Part shown: positions 14,583-26,200 of the stretch, in pieces
Position numbering within the stretch: the first letter of the stretch is position 1
How the letters are laid out: each line of letters starts with the position of its first letter
From: Apopatosoma sp963618495
GTDB taxonomy: Bacteria > Bacillota > Clostridia > Oscillospirales > CAG-272
Direction of reading: 5' to 3'
DNA: 64,000 nucleotides
Assembly (NCBI GenBank): GCA_963618495.1
Contig: CAVESF010000006.1
Coordinates: 14,115-78,114, forward strand
Made by a program: the position numbers and the translations under genes
The notes under the pieces: model-generated
Database searches by the model: none
Seen by the model: the letters and a program-made list of their open reading frames with translations, nothing else
Told to the model about the DNA's origin: nothing

Positions 14583-16016
14583 TCAATATGCCTTTGCCCA
14601 GAGAACCATCTTCTCCGCTTTCTTGCCACAGCAAACGCAGGTATCGGAGATATGCTCCTGCTCGAGCGGAATACAACGCGAGCCTGCGCCTGTCATTTCC
14701 TTTACCTTGTCCTCGCAAGCCTCGTCGCCGCACCACATGGCACGGATGAAACCGTCGCCGTTTTTGAGTGCTTCGTTTATCTCGTCGATAGTCTTGCAGT
14801 CAAATGTACGGCGCTGACGGTTTGCCAGAGCCTTTTCATACATGCCGACACGAACCTTTCCGAGCATTTCTTCCACTGTTTTTTCGATATTTTCAAGCGG
14901 CACCGTGACCTTTTCGAGATTATGACGCATCATTATCACGCACTGACCGGCTTCAATATCGCGCGGACCGATCTCTATTCTGAGCGGAACGCCTTTCATT
15001 TCATATTCGGCGAATTTCCAGCCGGGACTCTGATCGCTTGAATCCAGCTTCACTCTGAAGCCCTTAAGTGCCCCTTTAAGCTCCTCTGCTTTCTCTATAA
15101 CACCGGGCTTGTGAGCCGCTATGGGGATGATAACCACCTGAACAGGCGCCACGGCAGGCGGGAGAACGAGACCGTTGTCATCGCCGTGCGTCATGATGAT
15201 GCCGCCTATCATACGGGTTGTGCTACCCCATGATGTCTGGAAAGGATATTCGAGTTTATTTTCCTTGGAGAGATATCTGATATTGAAAGCGCGCGCAAAA
15301 CCGTCGCCGAAGAAATGCGATGTGCCTGCCTGAAGCGCCTTTCCGTCATGCATGAGAGCCTCGATGGCATATGTGTCCTCAGCACCCGCAAACTTATCGC
15401 TCGGTGTCTTTTTGCCCTTGATAACGGGGATGGCGAGGTCATGCTCATGAAAATCGGCATAAACGCCGAGCATGCGCTCTGTCTCTTCTATTGCCTCCTC
15501 GGCTGTAGCGTGCATCGTATGGCCCTCCTGCCAGAGAAATTCTCTCGTGCGCAGGAAAGGACGCGTTGTTTTCTCCCAGCGGACAACACTGCACCACTGA
15601 TTATAAAGCTTCGGCAGATCGCGGTAGGATTTGATTATATTTGCATAATGATCGCAGAAAAGCACCTCGGATGTGGGGCGCACGCAAAGCTTCTCGGGAA
15701 GCGCGTCCGAACCGCCGTGAGTTACCCATGCAACCTCGGGAGCGAAGCCCTCTACATGTTCCTTTTCTTTATTGAGCAGGCTCTCGGGAATAAACATCGG
15801 CATATAAACATTTTCATGCCCGAGCTCCTTGAATCTGGAATCAAGTATCTTCTGTATATTTTCCCATATAGCATAGCCATAAGGTCGGATTATCATGCAT
15901 CCCTTCACGCCAGAATAGTCAACAAGGTCGGCTTTGAGGCATATATCGGTATACCACTTTGCAAAATCAACATCCATTGATGTTATCTGCTCGACCATTT
16001 TTTTGTCATTTGCCAT
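14583..16016 (-). CDS. proS: Prolyl-tRNA synthetase, archaeal/eukaryotic type
   Basis: A 477-residue class II synthetase that charges tRNA(Pro). Motif 2 is around WCSVVRWEKTTRPFLRTREFLWQEGH and motif 3 around GGIIMTHGDDNGLVLPP. It has no bacterial editing (INS) domain and ends with the zinc-binding-like C-terminal domain of the archaeal/eukaryotic form, with cysteines at MWCGDEACED and DTCVCCGKKAE and the terminal tyrosine AKAY. The length is right for this type. AGGAG precedes ATG 16016. The 3' end abuts the ISL3-like relic. It is transcribed separately from radA upstream, with 93 AT-rich bases between; no T-box was seen there. Confidence 0.96.
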   Translation of the reverse strand: MANDKKMVEQITSMDVDFAKWYTDICLKADLVDYSGVKGCMIIRPYGYAIWENIQKILDSRFKELGHENVYMPMFIPESLLNKEKEHVEGFAPEVAWVTHGGSDALPEKLCVRPTSEVLFCDHYANIIKSYRDLPKLYNQWCSVVRWEKTTRPFLRTREFLWQEGHTMHATAEEAIEETERMLGVYADFHEHDLAIPVIKGKKTPSDKFAGAEDTYAIEALMHDGKALQAGTSHFFGDGFARAFNIRYLSKENKLEYPFQTSWGSTTRMIGGIIMTHGDDNGLVLPPAVAPVQVVIIPIAAHKPGVIEKAEELKGALKGFRVKLDSSDQSPGWKFAEYEMKGVPLRIEIGPRDIEAGQCVIMMRHNLEKVTVPLENIEKTVEEMLGKVRVGMYEKALANRQRRTFDCKTIDEINEALKNGDGFIRAMWCGDEACEDKVKEMTGAGSRCIPLEQEHISDTCVCCGKKAEKMVLWAKAY

Positions 16017-16109
16017 ATTTTACACTCCTATAATTTTAGTCTATAGATTATATTATCATTTCAATAAAGAAAAGTCAATCTGATTTTGATAAATAAAGCG
16101 ATATTTTTC

Positions 16110-17507
16110 TTATTCCGAAGCCTTTTTCGGCGCGAGAACGGAAAGAATATCGAAAATACTGCGCACAGGGACAATTTTTACGCCCTCGGGCGCCTTTATC
16201 GCCGATGCGCCGCGCGCAGGCGCATATATTCTGCGGAAACCGAGCCTTGCCGCCTCGCGGACGCGCCATTCAAGCCTTGATACGGCGCGGCATTCGCCCG
16301 AAAGTCCCAGCTCGCCTATGCAAAGCACATCATCCGGCACGGGAACATCGCGTATGCAGGAAATAAGCGATAGCGCGACGCCGAGGTCTGATGCCGTTTC
16401 CTCTATATGAAGCCCGCCTATGACATTGAGATAGACATCGAGCGAAGAAAAGCGAAGCCCGAGCCGCTTTTCGAGAATGGCAAGTATAAGTGCCATGCGG
16501 TTATAATCCATGCCCGCCGACATACGCCGCGGCGATGGGTAGACGGTCGCCGTAGTCAATGCCTGAATCTCGGCAATAATGGGACGCGTACCCTCGATAA
16601 CGCATACGGCGCAGTTGCCCGAAACGCCTGCGGGTCTGTCCGCAAGCAGAGCCTCGGAGGGATTTTCCACCTCGCACAGTCCCGCGTCCGTCATCTCGAA
16701 AACACCTATTTCGTTTGTCGAGCCGAAACGGTTTTTCACGGCGCGTATCACGCGGAAGCTCTGCCGCGGTTCGCCCTCGAAATAGAGTACGGTATCCACC
16801 ATATGCTCAAGCGTTTTCGGTCCCGCTATGCTTCCCTCTTTATTGACATGACCGGCGAGGATTATGCTCGTGCCATCGGATTTTGCCTTGTTTATGAAAA
16901 TCGAGGCGCTCTCTCTTATCTGCGTCACACTGCCGGGGACAGAGGCGCTCTCGTTATGATACATGGTCTGGATAGAGTCGATTATCATAACATCGGGCTT
17001 CAGCTTTTCGCAATGCGAGATAATCTTTGCCGCATCGGATTCTGCGAGAACATAGATATTGTCACTCTTTATCCCGAGGCGTTTTGCCCGCATGGAAATC
17101 TGCCCGACAGATTCCTCGCCGGAAACATAAAGCACGCGCTTGCTCTCGGCGATACTGCGGCATATCTGAAGAAGCAGGGTTGATTTGCCTATACCCGGTT
17201 CGCCCGAGAGGAGCGAAACGGAGCCTGTGACTATGCCGCCGCCGAGCACGCGGTCGAATTCGCCCATGCCGCTCTTTGTACGCATATATTCGGGGAGAAC
17301 AAGCGCATCGAGCTTCTCCGGAGCGGAATCTCCGCTTCCCGAGAGCATCAGGCGCTTTGCCGTTTTCTTATCCGAGCCTGCTGAGGGAGCTTCCTCATAG
17401 GTCTCCTCGACGAATGTGTTCCATGCGCCGCAGGAGGGACATCTGCCCAGCCATTTCGCGCTCTGATAGTCGCATTCACTGCAAACATAAACCGTTTTCT
17501 TCTTCAT
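16110..17507 (-). CDS. radA: DNA repair protein RadA
   Basis: A 465-residue RecA-like ATPase that promotes branch migration of recombination intermediates. The N-terminal C4 zinc finger is CSECDYQSAKWLGRCPSC (residues 9-26). The ATPase core has Walker A GEPGIGKST near residue 100 and the RadA-specific KNRFGST motif near 260. A Lon-like C-terminal domain follows (ASDLGVALSLISCIRD, GELGLSGECRAV). GAGG precedes the ATG. It lies 26 bases downstream of the cwlD-like gene, so the two may be co-transcribed. Confidence 0.96.
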   Translation of the reverse strand: MKKKTVYVCSECDYQSAKWLGRCPSCGAWNTFVEETYEEAPSAGSDKKTAKRLMLSGSGDSAPEKLDALVLPEYMRTKSGMGEFDRVLGGGIVTGSVSLLSGEPGIGKSTLLLQICRSIAESKRVLYVSGEESVGQISMRAKRLGIKSDNIYVLAESDAAKIISHCEKLKPDVMIIDSIQTMYHNESASVPGSVTQIRESASIFINKAKSDGTSIILAGHVNKEGSIAGPKTLEHMVDTVLYFEGEPRQSFRVIRAVKNRFGSTNEIGVFEMTDAGLCEVENPSEALLADRPAGVSGNCAVCVIEGTRPIIAEIQALTTATVYPSPRRMSAGMDYNRMALILAILEKRLGLRFSSLDVYLNVIGGLHIEETASDLGVALSLISCIRDVPVPDDVLCIGELGLSGECRAVSRLEWRVREAARLGFRRIYAPARGASAIKAPEGVKIVPVRSIFDILSVLAPKKASE

Positions 17508-17533
17508 TGATTTTTACCTCTTATAAAAGTCTT

Positions 17534-18277
17534 TTACTTTGAAATCGCGTCGCATACCGCCGCATAGATGACGCAGGCGAGCTTATCCTGATAATCCGCC
17601 ATACCGAGCAGAGCCGCTTCGGTTCGGTTTGAGAGGAAGCCGCACTCCACAAGCACTGCGGGAATTTCGAGATTATCAAGCACATAGATAGATGAATCGG
17701 CCGGCTTTATCTTCCGCTTGTTTTCGCTCTGGAAAAAATCCGCCGTCTTATTCTGTATGCTCTCGGCTATATCGCGCGAGGCTTCGTTTGCCCGTGAATA
17801 ATAAACCTGAAGCCCGCTGTATTTTTCCACTGGGAATTTGTTCATATGTATGCTCACGAAAACCGCGTTTTCGTAGCTCTCGGCAATCTTTACGCGGCTT
17901 GCAAGGTCGTCGCGCTTCTTATGATTGCTCCCCTCGGAGCAGAGCATCCTGTCATCGCTGCGCGTCATCACGACATCGACGTCCGCAAGGCGGAAAAGCT
18001 CGCGGAGCTTTGACGCCACGGCAAGGTTCAAATCCTTTTCAAGCACGCCCGAGTCGGAAACTGCACCGCCGTCCATGCCGCCGTGTCCCGCGTCTATGAC
18101 TATCGTTATGCGCTTTTCCTCTGCCGCCGCAGGTTCTGCCGCCGCCTGCAAAAAAGCGGCGAAAAAAGAATCCTTTCCGCTGGAAATCGCGCTCCCCGCA
18201 AGAAGTCCCGCCAAAACAAGCATCACCGAAAAAAGACAGAATTTTGCCGCCGTAAATGCCCCTCTGCATTTTGCCAT
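17534..18277 (-). CDS. N-acetylmuramoyl-L-alanine amidase (CwlD-like)
   Basis: A 247-residue Amidase_3 enzyme that cleaves the lactyl amide between muramic acid and L-alanine. Zinc ligands and catalytic residues are visible: IVIDAGHGGMDGG (His), GVLEKDLN (Glu), FVSIHMN (His) and the catalytic VLVECGFLSN (Glu). An uncleaved signal or anchor segment (FSVMLVLAGLLAGSAI) near residues 16-32 places it outside the membrane. Size and layout match CwlD, which makes muramic-delta-lactam in the spore cortex, in keeping with the sigma-F operon elsewhere in the window. GGGAG precedes the ATG. Confidence 0.85.
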   Translation of the reverse strand: MAKCRGAFTAAKFCLFSVMLVLAGLLAGSAISSGKDSFFAAFLQAAAEPAAAEEKRITIVIDAGHGGMDGGAVSDSGVLEKDLNLAVASKLRELFRLADVDVVMTRSDDRMLCSEGSNHKKRDDLASRVKIAESYENAVFVSIHMNKFPVEKYSGLQVYYSRANEASRDIAESIQNKTADFFQSENKRKIKPADSSIYVLDNLEIPAVLVECGFLSNRTEAALLGMADYQDKLACVIYAAVCDAISK

Positions 18278-18353
18278 AATATATCATCTCCCAAAAAATC
18301 TCTTATGGAAATGTATATTCGGGTGCGTGGAAAAGTATGAGTTTTTATCAGTT

Positions 18354-18377
18354 CCGCCCTGCCTTCCGGCAGAGCGG
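18354..18377 (-). terminator. Terminator-like hairpin after the 18384 gene
   Basis: On the minus strand CCGCTCTGCC pairs with GGCAGGGCGG around a GGAA loop, ten base pairs with one wobble. Only a weak T-run follows. Confidence 0.5.
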
Positions 18378-18383
18378 AAAATA

Positions 18384-18935
18384 TCATTTCTTTGCGGGCT
18401 TGAAGAGTTTCCACTGACGAAGCCCCACGAGATATGAAAACTCGGCAAAAACTGCGGGTACAAACGGCACGATGAGGAAATAATAGACGAAATCACTGCC
18501 GAAAGCACCGTTTTTGATACCCATAAACATGCCTTCCCAGAGCGCGGTGATGAAGCCCACCGTTATGGCAGCACTGCTCAGCCCCATGGAATATTCGCGA
18601 TAGTACCACAGAATGACATACGAAACGCAGAGAAGAATATCGGGTATCGCCGCGATAAGCCCGATCATGAATCCCTTGAGCGGTGTCTTGCGGCGCTTGC
18701 CTGCGGATGTATCTATGCTGTCCTTGGCGCCGACATCCCACATCTGGATATGAATGAGATATGCATAGAAAATCACCGCGCATACGCCGAGCGCAAGACA
18801 GAAGAATCTGCCCGTCGGATTTTCCGTATTGAACGGCATATACACCATTATGCCGAAAATAGCCATACAGAGATGCGTCACTATCAGCTTGACTATGATA
18901 TATCCGTTATTGCGAAAGAAACGCTTTATCTTCAT
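18384..18935 (-). CDS. Multi-spanning membrane protein of unknown function
   Basis: A 183-residue protein with five hydrophobic segments: ~14-34, 44-64, ~90-112, ~118-135 and ~152-170. A short charged cytoplasmic-looking loop (AKDSIDTSAGKRRKTPLKG) lies between the second and third. No recognised motif. It is monocistronic, with its own promoter at 18991-19019 and a hairpin after the stop. It sits between the amidase and the recombinase, without a clear link to either. Confidence 0.7.
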   Translation of the reverse strand: MKIKRFFRNNGYIIVKLIVTHLCMAIFGIMVYMPFNTENPTGRFFCLALGVCAVIFYAYLIHIQMWDVGAKDSIDTSAGKRRKTPLKGFMIGLIAAIPDILLCVSYVILWYYREYSMGLSSAAITVGFITALWEGMFMGIKNGAFGSDFVYYFLIVPFVPAVFAEFSYLVGLRQWKLFKPAKK

Positions 18936-18990
18936 AAAATAACCTCTTTTTTCAGTTTAAGCGAAAAGAAGCAATCAATGCTTTTTCTTT

Positions 18991-19019
18991 AGTATACAAC
19001 ATTTTCGCCCATTCTTCAA
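18991..19019 (-). promoter_or_regulatory. Promoter of the 18384-18935 membrane protein
   Basis: On the minus strand TTGAAG, a 17-base spacer and TATACT. Divergent from the recombinase promoter at 19057. Confidence 0.6.
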
Positions 19020-19056
19020 TATAAGGGAGAAAAAATAATTTTATATCCCGAAAAAG

Positions 19057-19085
19057 TTTACATTTTCGCAAAAATATGATATACT
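19057..19085 (+). promoter_or_regulatory. Promoter of the XerC-like recombinase
   Basis: TTTACA, a 17-base spacer and TATACT, with extended TGA before the -10. Confidence 0.7.
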
Positions 19086-19127
19086 TGATTTGTAAAATGC
19101 CGCTGCATGTCAGGAGGAAAGCCGTAT

Positions 19128-20186
19128 ATGGATGATAATTTTGCCCGCGCCGACGACAAAAGTCCCGTTGTCGAGCGGTTTCTGCGATATAAGCGCGTAA
19201 TACAGGGACGAAGCAAAAAGACCGTTGACGAATACGGGCTTGATTTGCGCACATTCTTCCGCTATCTCATCTCGGCAAGAGCAGGCGGCGTTCCCGAAGA
19301 GGAGGAATTTGAAAAGATATCCATCGCCTGCGTGGACGATGAATTTGTACGCAGCGTCACCACGCTCGAGATACTGGAATTTATGGCTTTCTGCGCAAAC
19401 GAGCGTGGAAACAGCACCGCGGCGCGCTCGCGCAAGCTCTCGGCGATAAAATCTTTTTTCAAATATCTCACCGTCAGCGAAAAGCTCCTCACGCAGAACC
19501 CCGCAAACGATATCGAATCGCCGAAAAAGAAAAAATCGCTCCCGAAATTTCTTTCGCTGGAGGAGAGTCTCGCTCTGCTCCAGAGCGTACTCGACGACCC
19601 CGAATCAAAGACAAAGGAGCGCGACTACTGCATACTGACGCTCTTCCTCAACTGCGGCATGCGTCTCTCCGAGCTTGTCGGCATAAATCTCTCCGATGTG
19701 GACAGGGAGCTTCGTTCGCTCCGCGTAGTCGGAAAGGGCAATAAGGAGCGCATAGTCTATCTCAACGATGCCTGCCGCGATGCGATGAAAAATTATCTGC
19801 GCGTCCGCGGAAAGGATGTCGAGATAAAGGATAAAAACGCATTTTTCCTAAGCAGTCGCCATCAGCGCATAAGCGTAAAAACCGTGCAATGGATGGCATA
19901 TAAATATTTCTCCGCGGCAGGGCTGGACTATAAGCAGTATTCCGTTCATAAACTGCGCCATACGGCGGCGACGCTAATGTATCAGGAGGGCGGCGTCGAT
20001 GTGCTGACCCTGAAAGAGATACTCGGGCATGAACAGCTCAACACCACGCAGATATACACCCATGCAAGCAACAAGCTCATGGAGGACGCCATGCAGCACA
20101 ATCCGCTCGCAGAGGTAAAGGCAAAGCCATCGCGAAAAGTACCGGAAAAAGACGATTCCGATGAATCGGATAAATCCGAAGAATAA
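19128..20186 (+). CDS. Tyrosine recombinase, XerC/XerD-like
   Basis: A 352-residue site-specific recombinase. The N-terminal SAM-like DNA-binding domain covers ~1-115 (VVERFLRYKRVIQGRSKKTV). The catalytic domain has all signature residues: Arg in NCGMRLSELVGINLSD, Lys in VVGKGNKERIVYL, HxxR in HKLRHTAATLM, His in LGHEQLN and the nucleophile Tyr in TTQIYTH. A short acidic tail (DDSDESDKSEE) is extra. ATG 19128 has AGGAGG upstream; an earlier ATG at 19107 would put that site inside the gene. No phage genes flank it, so chromosome dimer resolution is more likely than phage integration. Confidence 0.85.
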   Translation: MDDNFARADDKSPVVERFLRYKRVIQGRSKKTVDEYGLDLRTFFRYLISARAGGVPEEEEFEKISIACVDDEFVRSVTTLEILEFMAFCANERGNSTAARSRKLSAIKSFFKYLTVSEKLLTQNPANDIESPKKKKSLPKFLSLEESLALLQSVLDDPESKTKERDYCILTLFLNCGMRLSELVGINLSDVDRELRSLRVVGKGNKERIVYLNDACRDAMKNYLRVRGKDVEIKDKNAFFLSSRHQRISVKTVQWMAYKYFSAAGLDYKQYSVHKLRHTAATLMYQEGGVDVLTLKEILGHEQLNTTQIYTHASNKLMEDAMQHNPLAEVKAKPSRKVPEKDDSDESDKSEE

Positions 20187-20191
20187 AGCCA

Positions 20192-20237
20192 AAAAATCTG
20201 TCCGTCATGAGGGTTTCCGCATGACGGACAGATTTTT
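20192..20237. terminator. Strong bidirectional terminator between convergent genes
   Basis: AAAAATCTGTCCGTCATG and its exact complement flank a ten-base loop, an 18-bp stem with A-runs and T-runs on both sides. It ends the recombinase gene and overlaps the stop codon of the giant minus-strand gene. Confidence 0.9.
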
Positions 20238-23200
20238 ATTCTGCCGCGGCTTTCCTGCCTACGGTGAATTTCACCTCGTGACTGACGCCGTCGAGAGCGA
20301 AGCGAAAGGCGAAAATATCATCGGTATATATCCGCTCGCCATCGAGGGTTATCATATCTCTTTCGCCCGAGCGCACCTCTACTCTGTATGCCGTTTTCCC
20401 GATGCTCACATTGAGCGAAAAGGCATCGAAATATTCCGAGAGGCACGGGCAGAGCGTGAAATACGCACCTCTCATGCGGAAGCCGCAGAGATATTTTATT
20501 ATCGCTGTGCGGTACCATCCCGCCGCGCCCGTATACCAGCTCCAGCCGCCCCTGCCCATATGGTCGGGATTTGCGTAGACATCGCCCGCCATGACATACG
20601 GCTCTATCCTGTATCTTTCGCGCAGGAAGCCGTCGCGTGCGCGGAGCGTAGGATTTATCTCAAAAAGCACGCGTGCGCCTGCGGAATATTCGCCCGTGGC
20701 AAGAAGCCCGAGTGCCGCCCAGACGGCGGCATGGGTATACTGACCGCCGTTTTCGCGCAGTCCCGCAAGGTAGCCCTTGATATACCCGGGCGAATTTCTG
20801 CCCGAGACAAAAGGCGGAGAGAGCAGGCGCCACAGCTTATATCTCTCGCTGTAGAGCAGGTCATACGAGGTTTTTGCCGCCGCAATCACGCAGCGCCGCT
20901 CCTCCTCATCGCCGCCGAGAAAATACATGTCAAAAGCGGCAAAAGCCTGTGAGAGCGCGTCTATTTTGCATTCGTCGCAGTCGCGTGAGCCGAGCTTCTC
21001 GCCGTTGTCGTAATAGGCGCGGAGAAATCTGTCGCCCTCGAAGCATCTTACTGCCGCCGCGTGAAGCATGCGGCTCTTTTCGCGCAGAAAGAGCGCCGTT
21101 TCATGCTCGCTTCTCATATCGCAGATATCGGCAAAGCGGAAAAGCACTATCGCCGCAAACTGCGTAAGCCATACGCTCTCACCCTTACCCTGCGAGCCGA
21201 CGGTATTCATTCCGTCATTCCAGTCGCCGTCGCCTATTTTGGCAAGCCCGTGCGCGCCGATGCCGTCAAGAAGCCGGTAAATCCCCCGCAGGCAATGGCG
21301 ATAGATATCCTCGCGCTCATCGGACGGCGGCACTCTCTCATATCGTTCATGTTCCTTTGGCGAGAGCGGCACGGATGAAAGATAGCGCACGCTCACATCC
21401 AGTATCGTGCAGTCGCCTGTCGCCGTAATATATTCGGAAACGGCATAAGGAAGCCAGAGCATATCATCGGAGCAGCGCGTGCGCACTCCTTGGTCAAGAA
21501 GTGAAAAATCGCGCACACTATGCCACCAGTGAAGCACATCGCCCTCGGAAAACTGGTGCGCCGCACAGCGGATTATCTGATATTTCGCCTCCTCTGGAGA
21601 CTCCTCCAGAAGCGAAAGCGTATCCTGAAGCTGGTCGCGGAAGCCCCATGCGCCGCCTACCTGATAAAAGGCGGCTCGGGCATAGAGTCGGCTTGCCCTT
21701 ATCTGATAGGGAATCCATTTGTTTACGCTCAGGTCAAAGAGCGCGTCGCCGCTTCCGAGCGTTACTCTGCCGCCCGCCTCATCATGTGCCGCGCCGCGGC
21801 GGAGATATCTGTGCGCTCCGTTTACGGAAAGGTAGAAAACGGCGCTTTCGCTATGCGATAGCGCAAAGCGGACAGCCGCCGCCGCGATATCCTCAGTGCC
21901 GAGAGAGAGACGCTCCCCGCTGGCAAGAGCTATGCCGTCCGTATAAGTCGCAGTTCCTATATGCCCGCCGACACCGACTGTGACAAAGAAACGCCCCGTG
22001 CCGAAATCCGCGAGATTCCAAAGCGAAATCTCGCTTTCGCTCTTTTCATAGTGTATCATGCCTGTCGGTGCGCCCATATCGGGCATCACGGCGTAATACG
22101 CCATGCAGTAAACAGGTTCGCTTCGCCGCGACTCAAGAGTAAGCTTGATTCTCTTCACGGGGAATCTGCCACAGAGACCGACATTAACCGTGTAGTCGAT
22201 ATATGAGAGGAGCGTGCCGTAATACTGCGCATCCGAGAAAGTGTAATTTACAATTGAAGCGCAGGCGGCAAGGTCATAATCCGTATATTCGCCCGTTTCG
22301 TGAGCAGAGGCAAATATACGCAGGCAGAGACGCTCGCCTCCGTCCTCACTCATATTGTCGGCGCTGTGAGGCGAGAGCCTGCGCAATGCGGAATTTGAAA
22401 AATAAGTGAAGCCGAGCGAATTTTCACTCACCACCGTGCCGAAAGCTCTGCCCGCAAGCACATGAGCAAACGGCGCGCCGCCGTGCGGCTTTGTGAAGAT
22501 ATAGCCGTCTTCATGAAAGATGCCTGTGCCTATGCTTTCGACAGCTTTTATCTCCGGTTTCCGCGCCGTGGGATAAGGTCCGATTTTCACGGCAGATATC
22601 AGACTGCGCCCGAAACCCGGCGAAATCTCGATATTTCTCTGCTCCGACCTTGCATAAATCGCAGGCTCTATCCTGCAATCGAAATATACGCGGCAGATGC
22701 GCCGCATGAAATAACGCATTTCCTCCGTCAGCATGCTGTCGTTTATCGTGAAAATACCGTTTTCCGAGCCGAGGAATGCGCGGCAGCCAAGCTCACCTAT
22801 GAGTTCTGTTATCCTCTTTTCAAGCGGTCTGTTGTAGAGATCGCGCTCGGCATGGAGAATAGCAAAATCATATCGCACGCCGCGTATGCACATATATTTG
22901 AAAAGGAGCAGGAGCGTTTCCAGATTGCGCAGCTTCTCTTCGCCTGAGTCACCGATATAGGCGATGACTATCGGCGAATCGCCAGATATGCCGAATCGCC
23001 ACAGCTCGCTCTGCTTCGCAGGATGCTTCTTCAGCCGCTCTATCGCCGCGCTCTGCCCCTCGCTTTTGTATCCGCGCGGCATGAAAATCCCTGCGAGAAT
23101 ATATTTCTCCAGCGCCGTCGCTTCCCTGCTGTTGCCCGCGGCAAAATACTGGAGCCGCGCTATCTCGCGCATGCCGATACCCGCGCCGCACTTTTCCTTT

Positions 23201-26200
23201 TCATATGAAGAAAGCTCAAAGAGCAAATCATCCGAGTTTCGTGAGCAGCCCATGATAAATTCCACCGTGTCCTCACCGCGGCGAAACAACGCCGTCATCC
23301 GGCAGGCAGGAACAATGCAGGCGCCCGCGCGGTTTCCGCACATGCCCGAGGCGAGAGCGGCGATGTCGGCATCGCTGTAGGCAAGCGGCAATATGGCATC
23401 GCGCATCGTGTCATAGCCCGCTTCTTTTCCGCGCGTCACTTTCAGCGCGAGAAAACGGAACGGGCGATTTTCGCTCCTTTTCCGCCTTGAGAAGAGCAGG
23501 ATATGCTCATCCTCAAAATATCTGCTCCCGATAAAGAGATTTTCAAAGCTCTTGTGCGCACGGTATGCGCGTTCTTCCGCCATCACAGGCTCGAAATAAA
23601 GCATGGCGGCGGCATTTTTGTATTCGCCGTTTATTTTTGCCGTTATTCTGAAAATCTCGCGGTTCGGCAGAACCTCAGCGCAGAGACCAATGCTCCTTAT
23701 CGCTTCGCCCTCGCCGAAAATCGCGCGGTATTCCGCCGCGCCGCAGGAGGAGGCAAATTCATATTTTTCCGCCGTTACATCGCCCATCCCGAGCGGATAG
23801 GCGAAATATGTCTTTTCGTCAATGAGAAACACGACGCGAAAGCCGCCCGAAAGCGAGAATGTGTCGAAATCCGACAGAGCGACGGCATCTCTGCCGTCAT
23901 AAAATGCCATATGCCCCGATGACGAGGCGACTATCCTGCTCTTGTTATTTGAAGCAAGCGCAAGCTCGGGCGATATTATGCCGCGGCTACTGTGGAATTC
24001 CTCGGCGCGCTCCCCGCTTTTTTCATCATATACATCCGTGCGCACAGGGCGCGCCTTTTCTCTGTATATACGCACCGGCGCACGCTTCGGCACGCTTGGT
24101 ATGCGCTCGAAAAGCAGTTCTCTTGACGCCCGCATGCGCGGATTGCGCATGAAGCGGCGCACGAATATATCATCGAGACAGTAGTTTGCACAGGCGACAA
24201 TACTCATACCCATATGATGCGCCATATAGCTGCGTATCACGGCGTACCCGCCGCCCACGCGGGTGCTGTCCATATCGAGCGCCTCATAGAAGCCGCATTT
24301 GCCGTACATTCCGAGCGCTTCAAGCTCGCGCAGATTGCGCAGGACAGCATCCGCGCCGTATTCAAGCATGAGAAAGCTTGAATACGGTGATACGCAGGCG
24401 CCGTTTTCGCAGACGGGATCGAGCGCCAGCTTTTCAAGCCCGAAAGCGCGATACTGATAATTCATGTGCGAATCGAAATTGTAATATCCGCTCTCGGATA
24501 TGCCGAAAACACGGCGGGTGCGCCCGCCTGCCTGCTTTGATACTACGCTTTCCTCCTGAACCCTGAAAGCATATTCGAGTGCGGCGCGGGAAAGGCTTCC
24601 TTTTTTGTGCGGCAGGAGCAAAGCCGGCATAAAGTATTCGAAAGCCGTGCCGCTCCACGAGGCAAAGCCGAGCCTGCCCGTACATCCTATAGCAAGACGG
24701 GAAAGTGAAAAAAAGCTCTCGGGCGGCACGAATCCCGCCGCCGTGGCATAATACTGCGTGGTGCGGAATTCACTCATGAATGTATCGTAATACGAGCTTC
24801 CGTATGTGCCGTTTTTCGCATTGTAGCCGATATGGAAAAGGCGTTTTTCCTCGCAGTAGAGAGCCGTGAAATCGGCGCGTGAGATAAATTTTTCATAGAG
24901 CGCGATATCGGAAAGCAGGCGCGGTTCCTGCGAGGCATATTCGCGAAGTCCCTCGCAGAAAGCGACGAGTGCCGTGACAAAATTGCCGCTGTCAACGCTC
25001 GAAACAAAAGGCTCGCCTACCGCCGAGAGAGTGGAAATATCATACCAATTATAGAGATGTCCGCGCCATGAGAGCAGTTTTTCTATGCTTTTGCCGCTCT
25101 TCCCAGCATAGAAATGAAGCTTTTCGGAGTCGATGAAATCAAAATCGCGTGCCGCGAGCAGAGAGAGCAGATAGAGTCCTATATTCGTAGGCGAGGTACG
25201 CATGGCGGTGCGTTCCTCCGGCGAAATCTGATAGTTATCGGGCGGCAGAAAATTTGTCTCCTCAGAGACATGTGTCGCAAAAAAGCGCCACATATCCCGA
25301 GCATATGAGCGGACAGTGCTTTTACTTTTTTCGCTCCTGCGCTCCTCCTCGGGCAGGCTTTTCGAAGCCGCTATAATCACAAGCGGGAAGCAGAGCCAGA
25401 GAAAGCCGAAAATCTTCGCCGAGGGCGCGGGGACAAGCATCGCCGCGACGCCAATGAGCGCGGATGGCAGAAGTGAGAACACAAGCCCCGCCGTACCGTG
25501 CTTTTTCGCCGCGCTCTGCGATGCCGTCTGCCACTTGAGCAGGTGCCTGCCGCTTATCGTCATGCGGTAAAGCGAGGTGAGAAATGCGCGTGCGAAAACG
25601 TACGCCTCATGTGCCGATGAAATCAGGCGCACAAGCATAACCGATAGAGTGCCGCCTATCCTGTCGCGCTCCCCGCTCCCGAGGGCGAGCGTGCGAAGCA
25701 TCGGGAAAATCAGATACAGCGTGGCGAAAACAGCGGCGAGCGCCGCCGTTTTCCATCCGGCAAGAGCCGAGAGAAATACCGAAAGCACAAGCATGAGCGG
25801 AGCGGATTCTCTTATCGCATTGTCCGCTATTTTATAGCGGGAAAGTCCGCTCATGGGATTTTTTATTTTCTCCCCGTTTCTGCGTCGGACACTGCCGAAA
25901 GCATACGGCAGAGCCTGCGTATCGCCGCGTATCCAGCGTTCCTGACGCGAATAATACGAGACGAAATCCGTCGGCACCTCATCGGAAAGAGAAAGCCCTC
26001 GATAAAGTGCGCACGAGAGCATATTTCCCTCGAGCAGGTCATGGCTGAGTATGCGCCCGTCGGGGAAGAAGTCGGGTATCACCTCGCAAAAGGCGGAAAT
26101 ATCTATCATTCCCTTGCCGCAGAATGAACCCGAACCGAAAATATTCTGATATATATCAAAAGAAGTGCCCGAATATACATCCATTCCGCCGATGCCGAAA

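Noticed and set aside
19057..20237. Prophage or integron marked by the tyrosine recombinase
   Set aside because: No phage, cassette, excisionase or attachment-site repeats surround it, and it has its own promoter and terminator like a housekeeping gene.
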